Of a DNA stretch of 64,000 bases, positions 1-11,583 are shown piece after piece. The translations under genes were made by a program, and so were the position numbers. The notes under the pieces are model-generated. The model did not search any database and was not told where the DNA came from. It worked only from the letters and a program-made list of their open reading frames with translations. Source of the stretch: Sarcomyxa edulis (taxonomy: Eukaryota; Basidiomycota; Agaricomycetes; Agaricales; Mycenaceae); assembly GCA_009761415.1 (NCBI GenBank), contig QUOL01000001.1, positions 124,001 to 188,000 of the forward strand, given 5' to 3'. Numbering within the stretch: the stretch's first letter is position 1; each line of letters opens with the position of its first letter.

Positions 1-3000
1 TCGAAATCTCAGCCTAATTCTCCTCCCACCGTCGCAACCATTCCCTCCCCACAGATCCTTCCAAAAATAAAACCCAAAACTGAACCAAAGGCCAAATCCA
101 AGACTAAAACAGAACTCGCGGATGACATCACTCCCACCGACACATCCTCTTTCAATCTCAAGTCGTTCCGACATGTCCGAGCTCCTTCTCCTTCTCCTAC
201 CCCATCACACCATCCAGCCAATGCTACTTCGTCGACAATCTCACTCTCTTCACCCGTCCCGCCGCGTCGCCCGAGAGGCGAAAGCGTGGCATCGAACTCC
301 TCCCAACGTATCTCTGTTGCCGCATTCCGCGAGGCTCAAGCTAGACGCAGCTTAGCCGGTTCACCGGTACCTTCCTTTCGATCTCCAAGTCCACTTTTAC
401 CTCCAACACCTCGTGCTACTTCTCGCCCAAACAGTCCACGAGGTAGCCCTCAGCCTAACTCACGTTCCCAACTCAACGTTCCCAAGATTCCTCCGTTGAA
501 TAACCGCGTCTCCGCAGGCCAGACAAGTTCTTCCACGACGTATACTTCTGACTCTGATTCCTCCGAAGCATCTTCTGAAGAAGAGGAAGAGTCCGATTCC
601 GATCATCGCCAGAGCCACGCGTTCCTTACTGGGGAACCGCTGACCCGGAGACGACGTACCATCACTCAGAGGTCCGCATCTAATGGTCCTGAGGTCACTT
701 CTTCTGAGGACCTCCGAGCTAGAACCAGAGCAAAAGGACGCGCACAGTCTGAGATGGGGCATGGCTTTATGGACCGGCGGAACGAACCAACACTTGCACC
801 AAGGGCACAGTCGACTTACACTATGCTTTCGTCGCCAAAGACTAATGGAGACGACCTCAAAGCTGTTTCCAATGCCAACGGGTCGCGGTCAAGCATGTTT
901 GGAAGCCGTTCGCGCGCTAGCGTGTCAACGAGTGCGTTGACCCCGAGTGCTGCAGCAAAGAGAGCGAGTGTTCTCGTTGCCGCCAATGCGAATGCTGGTG
1001 GAGGCAAGTTTCATTCAGGCATCTTCTCTTAAAGCAGCTAGCTTGACTGGTATGAATTGCTTTTAGATCTAATCCGGCCTTCTCAACACCGCCGAGAATC
1101 GGCGTCAACCAAGACTCAGACTGCTGAGGATTCAGATACCGATGATGACGATGCCCCGCTTGCGACGTTACTCCCACCACGACGACCTGGCAGTTCCATG
1201 TCTTCTGCATCCAATAATACTTCTCGCTCTAATCTCAACTTAAATTCACACTCAAATGTCAATTTGACCTTGTCAGTGAACACCGCACAACCTGCTACTC
1301 AGGAAGGCCCACACACCAGTCCACACACCAGTCCGCATCCACACCCCAATTTGAGAAAACCACTCATTGATATCAAAGCACTCACTAGCTCGAAGCCGAG
1401 CACTGGTTTCGTCCCGCCAAAGGAGAATGAACGTGGATTTACCTCAGGGCCTACACTCCTTTCTAATGCGGTTCTGCCGCCCATAACCTCCCCATCGCCC
1501 CCTGCGCGATTCGTATCTCCACCCTCGTCGCCTCCTCCAGAACACCGACCTAGACTTGTCACATCTCCCACGAAGTCGTCGTCTACCTCCTCGGGAGCAT
1601 CTACCTCGGCTAGATGGGGTGAGAAATCTCCTTTACCGTCATCCCTCATGTCGGACAGAACACAGTCTCCCTCTCCGCCATTACTGCAGCTGAACAGCCG
1701 GAGGAGAGACACAGAACCTCCATCTCTTCCTCCAGCAGCGGACCGGAAACGGGACTTCATTGGCGAAAGACTCTCCCGAGCAGCCCAACCACAAGCTTCT
1801 CCTCATCCTCCTCCTGTCCCTCAAAACGCTACATCTCTTCCCACCGAGAAAACCAACGAGACGTTGAGTACAGAACCCACCATCAAACCGCGCCAGCATA
1901 GAAGGTATTCCAGTGATCTCGGTTCAACATCAGGACTAGGCCTTCGGGTCGAAACCGACGGCCAAGTGGTTGGGGAGCGTACTTCGCAATTCCTGAAGAT
2001 GAATGGAGATGATAAGGAGGATCGTGGAAGAGACCGTCGTGAGTGGGACATGATGAGCGATGAGCTCAAAGACCCAAAGGCCGAGCCGATTGCTCCCATA
2101 CCAATTAAACAACGGGCACCTCCATCTTCGTTCAGTGTTACTTCTCGTCCTCAACATTCAGGTTCTAGTGTTGTATCGGAAGGCGGGAGACAGAGGAGCA
2201 GTACGCTCATCAATATACCTGCTTCCACATCCGGGTTTACGAATGCGAAGGACCAGAAGAGTAAGGAAAGAGGGAGCTCGACAGGGACGAACGTCATGAT
2301 GAATTCAACAGCTCGTACGAGGAGTAGTACGATGGTTCCGAAGTTGGCTGTCTCTTCACCACCGATGGCGTCTGCTCCTTCGAAGCCTTTTGCTGCGCGT
2401 AGAGACAGTCCGGCGAGCTCGACGGGAGATTCGAGTAGTGGGAGGGTTCCATTGACTCCGAGAGATGGAAGTGAACTTGGGAAGTTGGGTGACGATGATG
2501 GGGAGAGCAAGAGAGAGGAGTGGAGTGGAGGTGTAAGTGGATTGGGGCTTGGGCCTGGGAAGGGTAAAGGCCATGCCAAGACGAGGAGTGTGAGCTTTGA
2601 GGGGCAGATGGAGGCTGATGTAGGTCTTCGCGAGGGGAAGGTCAAGGAGACTGCTGATGAAGGGGAATCGAGGAGGCGGGAGAGGCGGCGCAGTGAAGCT
2701 AAAGCTGCCATTGAGGTTCGTGGCTTATCTATATGCTTGATATTTTTGGCACAGTATGACACGGATTGACTGACAAAGGTGGAACAGCTTGGCAATGTCA
2801 TCAACGGACGTGGACCGATCCTCGATGACGACGAGGAAGATGAAAACCTTCCGATTAATCAAGCTATGAGCGGACGCATGATGAATCCCATGATGCCCAT
2901 GCCTATGGGCTACGGACCTACAGCTGGGAATCAAGTCTGGAGCCCCTGGCAGCAACAGCAAGCGGCTCCTCAGATGCTTTCGCCCGCTCAATTTATGCTC

Positions 3001-3594
3001 CCACCACCCGCTGATCCTAATTATTTCGTGGCACACCAGCAAGCCATGATGATTGCGAAACAGGCGTATCAGATGGCGGTGGCGCAGCAGGCTATGGCTG
3101 CCGCCGCTGAGGAGTGGGAACGAGGCTCCAGTATTGGCGGGTATGGGGGTGGGAGTGTATATGGTGGGTCTACAGCTGGTAGTCTAAACCCTGCATATGG
3201 AATGGGGATGGGGATGGGGATGGGGGGCGCTAATGGATGGTCATCGCCTGGTCCGGTGATGTTCCCCGCCGCTCCCAGATCCATGTACGGAGCGCAAAGT
3301 GAATATGGCGGAGGAGGGAACCGTAATTCGAGCTGGGGCTCAAGAAGTGTCTATGGGGAGTCCTTCGGACCCTCTCCACAACAGACCGGGAACAACTTCA
3401 TGCAAGGGGCTTCAAGACCATCTCGGGAGTCTGGATACTTCCCCAATAATAATGCTGTTCCTCCTGTTCCGCAATCTCGTCCCAGTCCTGGCCCCAGGAC
3501 AAGGACGACGAGCACACCGGCCAACACACATAATCGTCCGACTCAGGGCGCTCGCCACGCTCCTCCCCCATCTAGTTGGAAGCCAGGAGTCTAG
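1..3594 (+). CDS. Ser/Pro-rich basidiomycete protein, C-terminal 1,155 aa (5' end missing)
   Basis: Exons read as <1-1003, 1067-2715 and 2779-3594. The frame is open from base 1, so the start lies to the left. The first intron (1004-1066) is a GC-AG intron (donor GCAAGT) and phases match exactly; the second (2716-2778) is GT-AG, phase 0. The product is almost wholly low complexity: Ser/Pro/Thr-rich for ~880 residues with acidic runs, then an ordered-looking stretch that begins with the motif LGNVINGRGP after the second intron, then a Gln/Met/Ala-rich segment (AHQQAMMIAKQAYQMAVAQQ) and a Gly/Tyr/Asn-rich tail. No catalytic motif is visible. The missing N-terminus may carry the only folded domain; a PH-domain Skg3/Caf120-like protein is one thought, but nothing here proves it. 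Function unknown. Confidence 0.75.
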
Positions 3595-5915
3595 ACGTCT
3601 TCTCACCTCACTTGCCAATCTAGTCATTTCGATACCCTGTCCCCACATGACAACCAACCGTTCAAATACCCTAGACCGCGAAAAATCATACTCCTTGCTT
3701 GCTTGGCGGACACTGACCGCCATCATCCTCCAATTACTTATATCAGCTAGGACATTCATTAATTCCCTCAATGTACATTTTCCATCTCACGGTCTGACCT
3801 CCATTATTCCCCTTACATACAGTCGACGTTACAACTCCATCTTCCGATTCCATGAACATGAACACATTCTTTTTTGCATACATACATACATACCTTGAGC
3901 TTGAGACATTTTTTGCATCGCTCCGAACTTTCCTTGTTTTTTGTTTTCTTTCTTCATGATCTTGTTCGACGTCGTTGCCGTTGAACCCAGCAGCATGTAC
4001 AAAATATAATAACTGTATGACCCCATAGATTCGTTACATGCTATCTATCTTATTGAAACAGATGGTGTCCCACAATCTGAGCGAAACACGAGAGATTACC
4101 AGTACTAAGTAGTACTTAGGTCAATAAATGTTTTGGACGACGATTTTGACGTGACGCCGACGCGACGCGCTCACCGTGTGACATATTTATTCCTGTTACA
4201 TTCAGTGGGCATAGGCATCGATTGCCGTCCTGTCTCGACTTGAAGTTCAACTTTATCTTTGCTTTCAATTGGTTCCATAATTTTATCCAGCATTGCTATC
4301 GATCCATGCATGATTCACTCATTCGGAAGGAACTCAATGACGGCGATGGTTTGTGATGCTCTCGACAGCCGCCGTGCACCAACGATCTGCATGCTAGTAG
4401 TGAAACCACTATATCAATCGGTTTCGCAATGTCATCACCCTTGCCTTTATTTGAAACTAGCATGGATGGGACTACCTTTCCTAGTACGTCCCCCATACGT
4501 GTCGCAACAGGCCGCTGTGTTGAAACTCTCGTGTTTGTATCGAAATGCTCTCAAAGAAAGGCTCACTCTCTTCGATATCTCGTAGCTTCGAAGCTCGAGC
4601 AGCACATCCCGGTCCGACGGAAGATAACTAAGGACAACCTGACTCAGCCTCGAAGGGTGTCGATGTACGCCGAAACGTACGGACAAAACTTTACGACAGT
4701 CATCGAAGACACCAAATTTGTGCGCGACGGATTGGGACAGACTGACTTCATGCCTGAGACTTCAACACCGCTTCATGGCGATGATCTGGAGAGGTGCGGT
4801 CACTCGGCGCGTTGTTTAGGACGACTATTTTCGCCCTCCAGCTCAATTCAAGGAGACTAGGAACGCTGACAGGAAAAAGGATCGACTTTACTTTGTGCCA
4901 CCAAGTCTTACGCGACTGACCCAGCTTCGAGCGTCACGCAGGTTTTCTGGACATGCTTATGCGCGATTTGCACCCGCCCGAGGCTCTCGATCACCACGAT
5001 AGATATGGTGATGCTTAGAAGTGACAACGTACACGCTTTCTGCTAGCAGATTGACGTGCATGACAGCTGATACTTCTACATAACGCGTAACGTCAGATTC
5101 CTTCGCGCCAAAACGCCTGGAACTCTGCAATCCACTTCGTCCGAGTTACCGTTCAGCCGTCCGACAGAAACAGCCTTTTAGACTTTCAAATATGACTGGA
5201 CTGGAAAATATGTACCCAGAGGTACCTAGATACGCACCCACGGCCCTGGAAGTTGCGAGCCTCGTGGCGGCGTCTCGTCCAAATGGGGGTCTCCCTTTCA
5301 TCCCAGAACGGAAGTCGGTCGTCACGCGGCAGCCACCTTCCATATGCGGACAAGGCCACCCATCCGCATCTGGAGTTCGCCTTGTATTTTCTTTTTAGCA
5401 ATCATTCTACTCGGTAACCGCAACGGGACATATATAAGTACATTCGAGGGGCATGATGCCCACAGACAACAAGACCCCTGTCGAGTTATCCTTGGAAGCT
5501 CCCACCGAAGCACGCCGCCTTCAGCCGCTCCAGCCATCGAGACAATTTAATTGTCTTCACGAAACAATAGGCAGCGCACATTCTCGCTCCATATATTGAA
5601 ACATCGAATCCTCGTGCCCTCCCTCGATCAATTCATTGTCCGTTTATTACCTCAAGGGCCCATACGCACCCATATCACGACTCTACTTTCCCCTCTATCT
5701 CGGAATCTCTCTCTCTCTCTCTTTCTCTCCAGCATCATTCTTAACCATCATCTTGCATTGCCCTTCATCATTCACGACATTTCACTTTGCAATCTTCATT
5801 TGTAACGACTTTCGACCTTTGATACCACCACTTTGCATCTTCTGCACCACACAATCTTTCTCTTTCAAGCATTTTCATCGACACCATTATCATCACCATC
5901 ATTATCATCCAAACA
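3595..5915. other. Intergenic stretch, no convincing gene
   Basis: The first ~450 bases are T/C-rich and look like 3' UTR of the upstream gene. Reading frames up to 143 codons occur (for example 4429-4860, +) but show no domain, no splice partners and no codon pattern like the neighbours. A TATA-like ATATATAAG lies near 5,431 and a pyrimidine run (repeated CT) near 5,700-5,730, the latter typical of fungal promoters and likely part of the leader of the 77-aa frame at 5,916. Confidence 0.5.
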
Positions 5916-6149
5916 ATGTCTTCATACTCATACTCCGCACCTCCCGCTTCCCCGACCTTCAGCCTTTTCCCGACAGGCCAAACATCTCCCAACGCATTCG
6001 CCCAATTTCACCAATCCCCACGCGATACACATACCATGTACGCTGCCGGACTTTCGTCAGCGAGACCACATTCTTCGCAGCAGAATGGCTCGCCGGTTCA
6101 GGGGCAACAGGGCGTAAGCGCGTTGAAGAAGTTCGTATGTCGGAAGTGA
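5916..6149 (+). CDS. Small 77-aa protein, unknown
   Basis: The ATG follows a pyrimidine-rich leader and an ATCATCAT-type A/C/T run with an A-rich context (CAAACAATGTC), a good start context. The product is Ser/Pro/Gln/Tyr-rich with hydrophilic character (MSSYSYSAPPASPTFSLF at the start) and ends in a basic patch (KKFVCRK). No signal peptide or transmembrane segment. A GT dinucleotide (GTATGT) near 6,134 could be a splice donor, so the true C-terminus might lie in a later exon. Not recognised. Confidence 0.45.
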   Translation: MSSYSYSAPPASPTFSLFPTGQTSPNAFAQFHQSPRDTHTMYAAGLSSARPHSSQQNGSPVQGQQGVSALKKFVCRK

Positions 6150-6839
6150 ACAACGGAGGGCTATCAGAACGCGCACTGCCGAGGTGTTGCTGGGTGTCTC
6201 GAGCTGAATTCCAAGACCAGAGTCAATAGGAGCTTAGAGGGCGAGAATTGACGACAAAAAGGCATCCATTCGCGAGAACTGTGTTGACCACAGACATTCA
6301 TATTCCTCATTCGCACGCATCCTACACCGCACACCGCACACCGCACATTGCCATACCCTCAAATTCAACCCCGCATTACTTAGTCTTGTCTTTAATAATG
6401 TATACATAGATCTGCCATCGCTTTTGTATCCTTTATTGTTCAGCATAGTCGAACATTGGGCTTCGCGAGTTTTCTGATAGACGTGGATCATAACATAATA
6501 TCCAACAGTCTTCGCGTCAATTGTGATCTCGACCCTGCGGGACTTTGAGAAACAATTACAGAGAACTTCGGAAGTACGCAGGAGTCGTGGAACGCGTTGG
6601 TTAGGTATAGGAACGTTTGAGTGCACTAAATAGATCATGTGATTCCGAGTCGCCAAAATGGGGAAGCGCGTCTCGGGCGCGTCATCTGCCTTCCCGATCG
6701 ATGTAGCATGTTCGCACAGGTAAACACCTTGAGTATAACACATAAAGAGCTATTATTTATTCATGCCTTACCAAGAAGACCATAAAAATCTCGACCAGAA
6801 CTAGAAAACCGACGGACACTTTCCTTCGCACTGAATTCG
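6150..6839. other. Intergenic, 3' regions of convergent genes
   Basis: Between the 77-aa frame and the first thioredoxin (convergent). Contains a short CGCACAC run near 6,325-6,350. A 169-codon minus-strand frame (6234-6743) has no domain and was not accepted. Confidence 0.4.
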
Positions 6840-7352
6840 TCAAACTTGAAGGTTTCTGATGAGGTCCTGTCGACGAGAATAGTTGTGGAAAAGTTGGTTC
6901 ATGCTAGTAGTGTATACAAGATGAACTACACACCTCGAGTGCGGGAGGGTTAGCACCGACTACCTCTTTAACCTTCTCTCCCTTCTTGAAAGCCGCGAAT
7001 GTAGGCATCTGATGCAAGTTGTTGCAGGAACGAGTGCCAAAACGGAAAGCACTCACAGCTCTGATACCAACTTCCTGGGAAATGTCTTCCTGCTCATCCA
7101 CATCGACCTTGTAGAAGCCAATCCCGGCATGCTCAGCTACAGTTGAGAGCTTCTCGAAGATAGGCGACATGATACGACATGGGCCACACCATGTTGCCCA
7201 GAAATCGATTACAACGGGTTTCTCGCCATTGATCTTTTTGTTTTGTTTTCATTGAGGTATAGATTAGTCACGGTCTCACTAGGTTGACTGAAGGAGATAT
7301 CACTCACGATCTCGTGGAACTGTTCGAGGCTGGTGATTGCTGTGACGCCCAT
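6840..7352 (-). CDS. TRX: Thioredoxin, copy 1 (107 aa)
   Basis: Exons (minus strand): 7352-7308, 7233-7057, 7008-6934, 6866-6840, all phase 0. The product is a classical single-domain cytosolic thioredoxin: WATWCGPCR active site near residue 30 with the two redox cysteines, the cis-proline segment MPTF before the last strands, and GEKVKEVVGAN near the end. It reduces protein disulfides using electrons from thioredoxin reductase. No targeting peptide precedes the fold. Length is normal for the family. Intron 2 is only 48 nt and contains no stop in frame, so its retention would insert 16 residues before the cis-proline. The neighbouring copy 2 (8169-8678) has the same four exons with the same lengths. 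Confidence 0.93.
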
Positions 7353-8168
7353 TGCAATGGTATCGATGAGGAGTGCTTTGTAGATGATGGTTGATGATAA
7401 GGAGCTTGGTAGAATCGGATAAAAATCGGATTGCTATATAAATCGCGGCGCCTGAGCTTAAGCTTCATGGAATATACCGACGTCATGTGAGGTATATATA
7501 CCACGCATGAACTAGCTCTGCGGAGCGTAGCGGACCTGATTCAGCGCATTACGCCCTGAGTCTGGCTGGATCTCGGAACCTTGAGTTGTCAAAACCAAAA
7601 GAAGGAGTCAAGTTCGGCGATATGAATAGCAAGAAGTGACCTCTGACTGATGAACACTCAATGTTCAGCCACATAGAAAAGACAGCGTACTACAGATAGT
7701 CAGGAATTGTGCAATACTGATAGGAGGGAAAGAGTATGCAAGAAGGTTACCCATGAGGAGAAGCTCACCTGGAGGAAAATGCGATATCATGCTACACAGG
7801 GCAGTAGTGTCAATAAGCGAACACGACCTGTGTAAATCCGTGACCACCCCACGCCAAAAGCACAGAACATCATGCATCATGTCGTTGAAGACAGTTTGCA
7901 TGCTGCGGGCGCGTGGACGCGTCAACTTGACGTGCGAGTCACGCGCAAATTGATATTCCAAAACGGGACTTCGAAGAATCCACTCGTCAAAATTTACACG
8001 GAACACGAAAAGAGTAGAAGTACATCTCGAGTACATCAGACTCATAACTACAGCTTCACTTCTAATGCTAATACGTCCGAACCTCTTTGTATAAGACAGG
8101 AAAAAGAAATTGACGCAAGGTGAAAAGCGTAGGCGAGAATCGGATGAGTAATTGGAGAACAGATCAGA
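7353..8168. other. Spacer between the tandem thioredoxin genes
   Basis: Holds the promoter of copy 1 and the 3' region of copy 2. Frames on both strands (for example 7665-8045, -) show no domain. No repeat or RNA gene seen. Confidence 0.4.
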
Positions 8169-8678
8169 TTAGATCTTGGCTGCGGCGATGAGAGCCTGGT
8201 AGAGCGGGGGGGTCAGGACATGAAGAAAATGCCGATACAGGGAGAAAATACGCACCTCAACGTTTGCAGGGTTAGCACCAACAACTTCCTTGACTTTCTC
8301 TCCCTTCTTGTAGGCAACGAAAGTAGGCATCTGATCATATATGCGATATAAGTATCGAATTATCCAGAAATAGAAGAAGAGGAAGAAGAAAGTACTGACA
8401 GCTCTAACGCCAACTTCCTGGGCGATATCCGACTGCTCGTCTACGTCGACCTTGTAGAATCCGACCTCGGCGTTGTCAGCCAATTCCGAAAGTTTGTCGA
8501 ATACGGGTGAGATGACACGGCAAGGACCACACCAGGTTGCCCAGAAATCGATTACGGCAGCTTTGTCACCGTTAATCTAGTGGTTGTTTTACGGGGTCAG
8601 TAGGACGATCTTGCGACTGAAATGAAGACTGACGATTTCGTGGAATTGCTCAATGCTGTTGATAACTGTGACGCCCAT
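8169..8678 (-). CDS. TRX: Thioredoxin, copy 2 (107 aa)
   Basis: Exons (minus strand): 8678-8634, 8576-8400, 8330-8256, 8195-8169. Exon lengths (45, 177, 75, 27 nt) and phases equal those of copy 1, showing a tandem duplication. Active site WATWCGPCR, cis-proline segment MPTF, C-terminus ALIAAAKI. Cytosolic-type thioredoxin with no leader. Introns 2 (69 nt) and 3 (60 nt) are both free of in-frame stops, so unspliced message would still be readable past them. The two copies differ mainly in surface residues and in the last eight amino acids, which suggests functional divergence or different partners, but that is inference. Confidence 0.93.
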
Positions 8679-9085
8679 TGTGATAGATGTGAGAGGGTGA
8701 GTGGTGGAATGAAGTTTGAGTAGATGGTGGATTGAGGGAAGGCCGTTAAACTTGAAAGCTGTTTTATCCGACGGGCTCCAGAATAAATCACGTCAGGCTT
8801 GGTGAGCAGCACGTGAACTGATGACTGTAGCCCGATTCACTAAAAAGTTCAAATTCGCATCTGTAAGAACATTAGAAATTATCATGGAAGATACTAGGAC
8901 TATCTAGCATGAGACTTTGTCAGGTTCGAAGAAAAAATCGAGAAGATACGCCTCAAAACCTTGAAAGACGCACTCGAAGAGAAGACCCCGATTCGGCCAA
9001 GTAGCTCGCCACGTGGTGTGTCCGAATTCGAGAATCATTTTTTTGAGCTGCTTTCGCAAGTCAGTTTGCATTTTCAACGCCCAAC
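8679..9085. other. Divergent promoter between thioredoxin copy 2 and NOP10
   Basis: About 400 bases between two divergent starts (8678 on minus, 9086 on plus). No gene. No clear TATA box. Likely a shared regulatory space. Confidence 0.5.
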
Positions 9086-9412
9086 ATGCATCTCATGTAC
9101 ACCATCGACGAGACTGGGAACAGGACATACACCCTGAAGGTGCGCTGCATACACTACTGCCTGGGTGGACGAACGACTGACTCACCTCTGAACTACAGAA
9201 AATTACAGACTCTGGTAGAATTACCAAGTCTGCTCATCCTGGTGCGTCAAGTGTCCTCATCGTTGATCCCAATGGCCCACGGCAGATTTTGGACGCTAAT
9301 TTACTCGTCGACAGCTCGATTCTCGCCCGATGACAAGTTCTCGCGGCATCGTGTGACCATCAAGAAGAGATACGGCGTGTTGTTGACTCAACTACCCTGT
9401 AAACCAGTATAA
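9086..9412 (+). CDS. NOP10: H/ACA snoRNP subunit Nop10 (64 aa)
   Basis: Exons 9086-9139, 9199-9241, 9315-9412. The product begins [19 protein letters not shown], has the core [20 protein letters not shown] and ends in a basic tail, which is the Nop10 family from end to end; 64 aa is the usual length. Nop10 binds the pseudouridine synthase Cbf5/dyskerin in H/ACA ribonucleoproteins that guide rRNA pseudouridylation in the nucleolus. The fungal and animal proteins lack the archaeal zinc cysteines, as here. Introns are 59 and 73 nt; the second splits the Ala codon of AHPA. Divergently placed to thioredoxin copy 2. Confidence 0.96.
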   Translation: MHLMYTIDETGNRTYTLKVRCIHYCLGGRTTDSPLNYRKLQTLVELPSLLILVRQVSSSLIPMAHGRFWTLIYSSTARFSPDDKFSRHRVTIKKRYGVLLTQLPCKPV

Positions 9413-9973
9413 TCGGACGACAAAGTCTAGGAGAGGGATGCTGAGCAGCGAGGTGGTATGAGGGCTATTGGTTTTAGGGAGAACGGAGGAAGTGGGGGTC
9501 GCCACTAAAGCGGACAATGCACAACTCTCGTGTGTGCCCAAATGAACGTCTTATTGACTATGCCGTATTCGCTCCAAGGGGTTTTCGCTGCTTTTACTTA
9601 TGGTTCACGTTACAATTGATATCAGGTTTATGTCTCCTTAGCTTTCCAGGAAATAACCTCCAACTTGCGACTGGAGACTACTCACGGCACCCGTATGCGT
9701 ATGACAGGAAGGACTACTACGCACCATTGCCTAGGACACCTATTGAGTCACGACGGCTGCTAGCGCGCAGAACCCACATTGGTGGGGGTATAAGTTTTCT
9801 TATATACGTTGTGTGTAACAGTGAAATGCGCGGTGTAGTGTAAATCATCCGCGCGTAGTGCGAAAGCCGACGGGTATCAATGCAGAAGATAGGGTACTAG
9901 AGAAAAGGAAGGTAAAGCTTCCCAGGGAAATAATATACCAAGGAGGGTGTCGACGAGTTCATCGCTGAACTCC
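9413..9973. other. Intergenic, no gene seen
   Basis: 3' regions of NOP10 and the convergent BTB gene. A 108-codon frame at 9517-9843 has no features of a real protein. Confidence 0.4.
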
Positions 9974-11205
9974 TTAAACCTGAACACGGAGAAGGTCAGT
10001 AGGGCACTTCTTTTTGTTCAGGTACGGAGAATTGAGGGCACTAACCAGACTGAGCTCCAAGGTCCAAACCCTTCTAGCCCATAGTTTCACCTTCTTCGCA
10101 GGATGGACTTCAGACGCTGGCAAATCCACTTCAATTCCATCCCACCAACATTTGCGCTGAATTCGATCTTCAGAGTCAAGACTGAGCACACAGAATGGTG
10201 TAATATGGACTCACGGCAGGTTTTCTCCAGAATAACAAAAGTTTTTGAGAGGTAGCCATCTGGTTATAATCGACGGTGACGGGTCTTTCGCCATTTGGGC
10301 CAACGGGATGGTGGACGATACCAGTCTTTAGAAGCACTAGGCCAATGGAGGATATGCAGCATCGCGATGGTTCGAGTGCACGGAAGCCCCATTCATCATC
10401 TCGATCGAAACCACTAAGTTCAAAGGTTAGATTCCGGTCACGACACAAGAGTAGGATGGGATGAACACCGTACCTTTGACAAAGCATATCAATAAGATGC
10501 TGCTCAGCAAGATTATTTTCCTTGTTAACATTCCGCTGCAGAGCAGTGAATATATTGCGCTTTTCCATGAGATACTCGCCGCATTTCCGTTTAACATCTA
10601 ATAACGGATCGTTGGCTATTCCGTTCTGATCTGTCGAGGCTGTGCCGTCCTTAGGTGGAATGGAGAAGTATTCGAGTTCTTCCCGGAGAACTATGATAGC
10701 CTGCTTCGTGAGCAACGGGTTTTGTGAGGTCGCCGGTCCAAAGTCGGGTGGAGGCGAACTGTCAAGAAGGTGTTGTTGCGCGCTAAACAGACCTGGAGAG
10801 GTCGCCGTCCCGTAGAATGCTTCGGAGGCATTCTTAAAGAATGTGAGGACGTATTGGAAGCAATCTGGGTCAAACTGTGGATAAATGAGAAGATGCGCTG
10901 TAGGACTCAGGTAATGTGTTCGATTATAGGACAATCCAGTCACGTACGTCGACACCGTAGACCTCCTCATCTTCTTCGTTATCTCCACCATCTGACAGGG
11001 CCACACTCTGACGGCTAAGTACCAGACCGTTGGGGAAGAGACAAAGAAGAACTGATTCGGGTAGGTTCATGATAGTTTCGCGATCTACTTCGAACCGTCT
11101 GCCACGGAGGTCCAAGAATAATCTGGTCAACAGTTGGGGTTGCAGATTAGTCTGCGCTGGTGTCTGTGAGACTTGTGTGATAGGTGATGAGGACATTGCG
11201 GCCAT
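9974..11205 (-). CDS. Whi2-like BTB/POZ (KCTD-type) protein, 324 aa
   Basis: Exons (minus): 11205-10948, 10874-10474, 10413-10215, 10156-10046, 9979-9974; the last exon holds only Val and the stop. The N-terminal part reads LFLDLRGRRFEVDRETIMNL then FDPDCFQYVLTFFKNA, the pattern of a KCTD/T1-type BTB fold as in yeast Whi2. The rest has the fungal Whi2-like signatures SGFDRDDEWG, LEPSRCCISSI and KLLLFWRKPARKCWW, ending in KLWARRVWTLELSLV. Whi2 acts with Psr phosphatases in the general stress response and TORC1 control; whether this protein does is inference from family. Introns 2 (60 nt, phase 2) and 4 (66 nt) contain no in-frame stop, so reading straight through would mask them; the spliced form is preferred because the joined codons restore family motifs. 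Confidence 0.78.
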
Positions 11206-11583
11206 GTCGTAAGATTATGAGGTTGAGGTCAAGCAGCGTGCGGCCAGGCGGGGGACTCAGTCTGATGGACCAAACACTACCAACACGCGTACGGGTATAT
11301 CTTGGAAGCCTAGTATACTTCATTTTGCAACTATGAAGGGCCATGTATTACATAGGATACGATACGCTACTAGGGTCTGAGAAAGAAGGGAATAAGGGTT
11401 ATACTAAAAGCATGGTATACCCTAGCAGTCGATTCGCGTGGAGCATCCGTGAATTCGTGATAGGAAGAGAAAAAAGTTGGGTAAGAGATAGCGAAGAATG
11501 TCCATGAAACGAAGTACGTGAGGAAAACATCATGATTGGAAAGGTCCATGCAAAAAAAATCCGGAATAGATCGCGAACACTCA
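11206..11583. other. Spacer upstream of BTB gene and 3' of chitin synthase
   Basis: 378 bases between two minus-strand genes. Promoter of the BTB gene; no other feature seen. Confidence 0.4.

Noticed and set aside
4429..4860. 143-codon plus-strand frame
   Set aside because: No domain, no supporting splice structure, and overlapping frames of similar length on the other strand; likely chance.
6234..6743. 169-codon minus-strand frame next to the first thioredoxin
   Set aside because: Composition unlike neighbouring proteins, no motif, covers the 3' flanks of two convergent genes.
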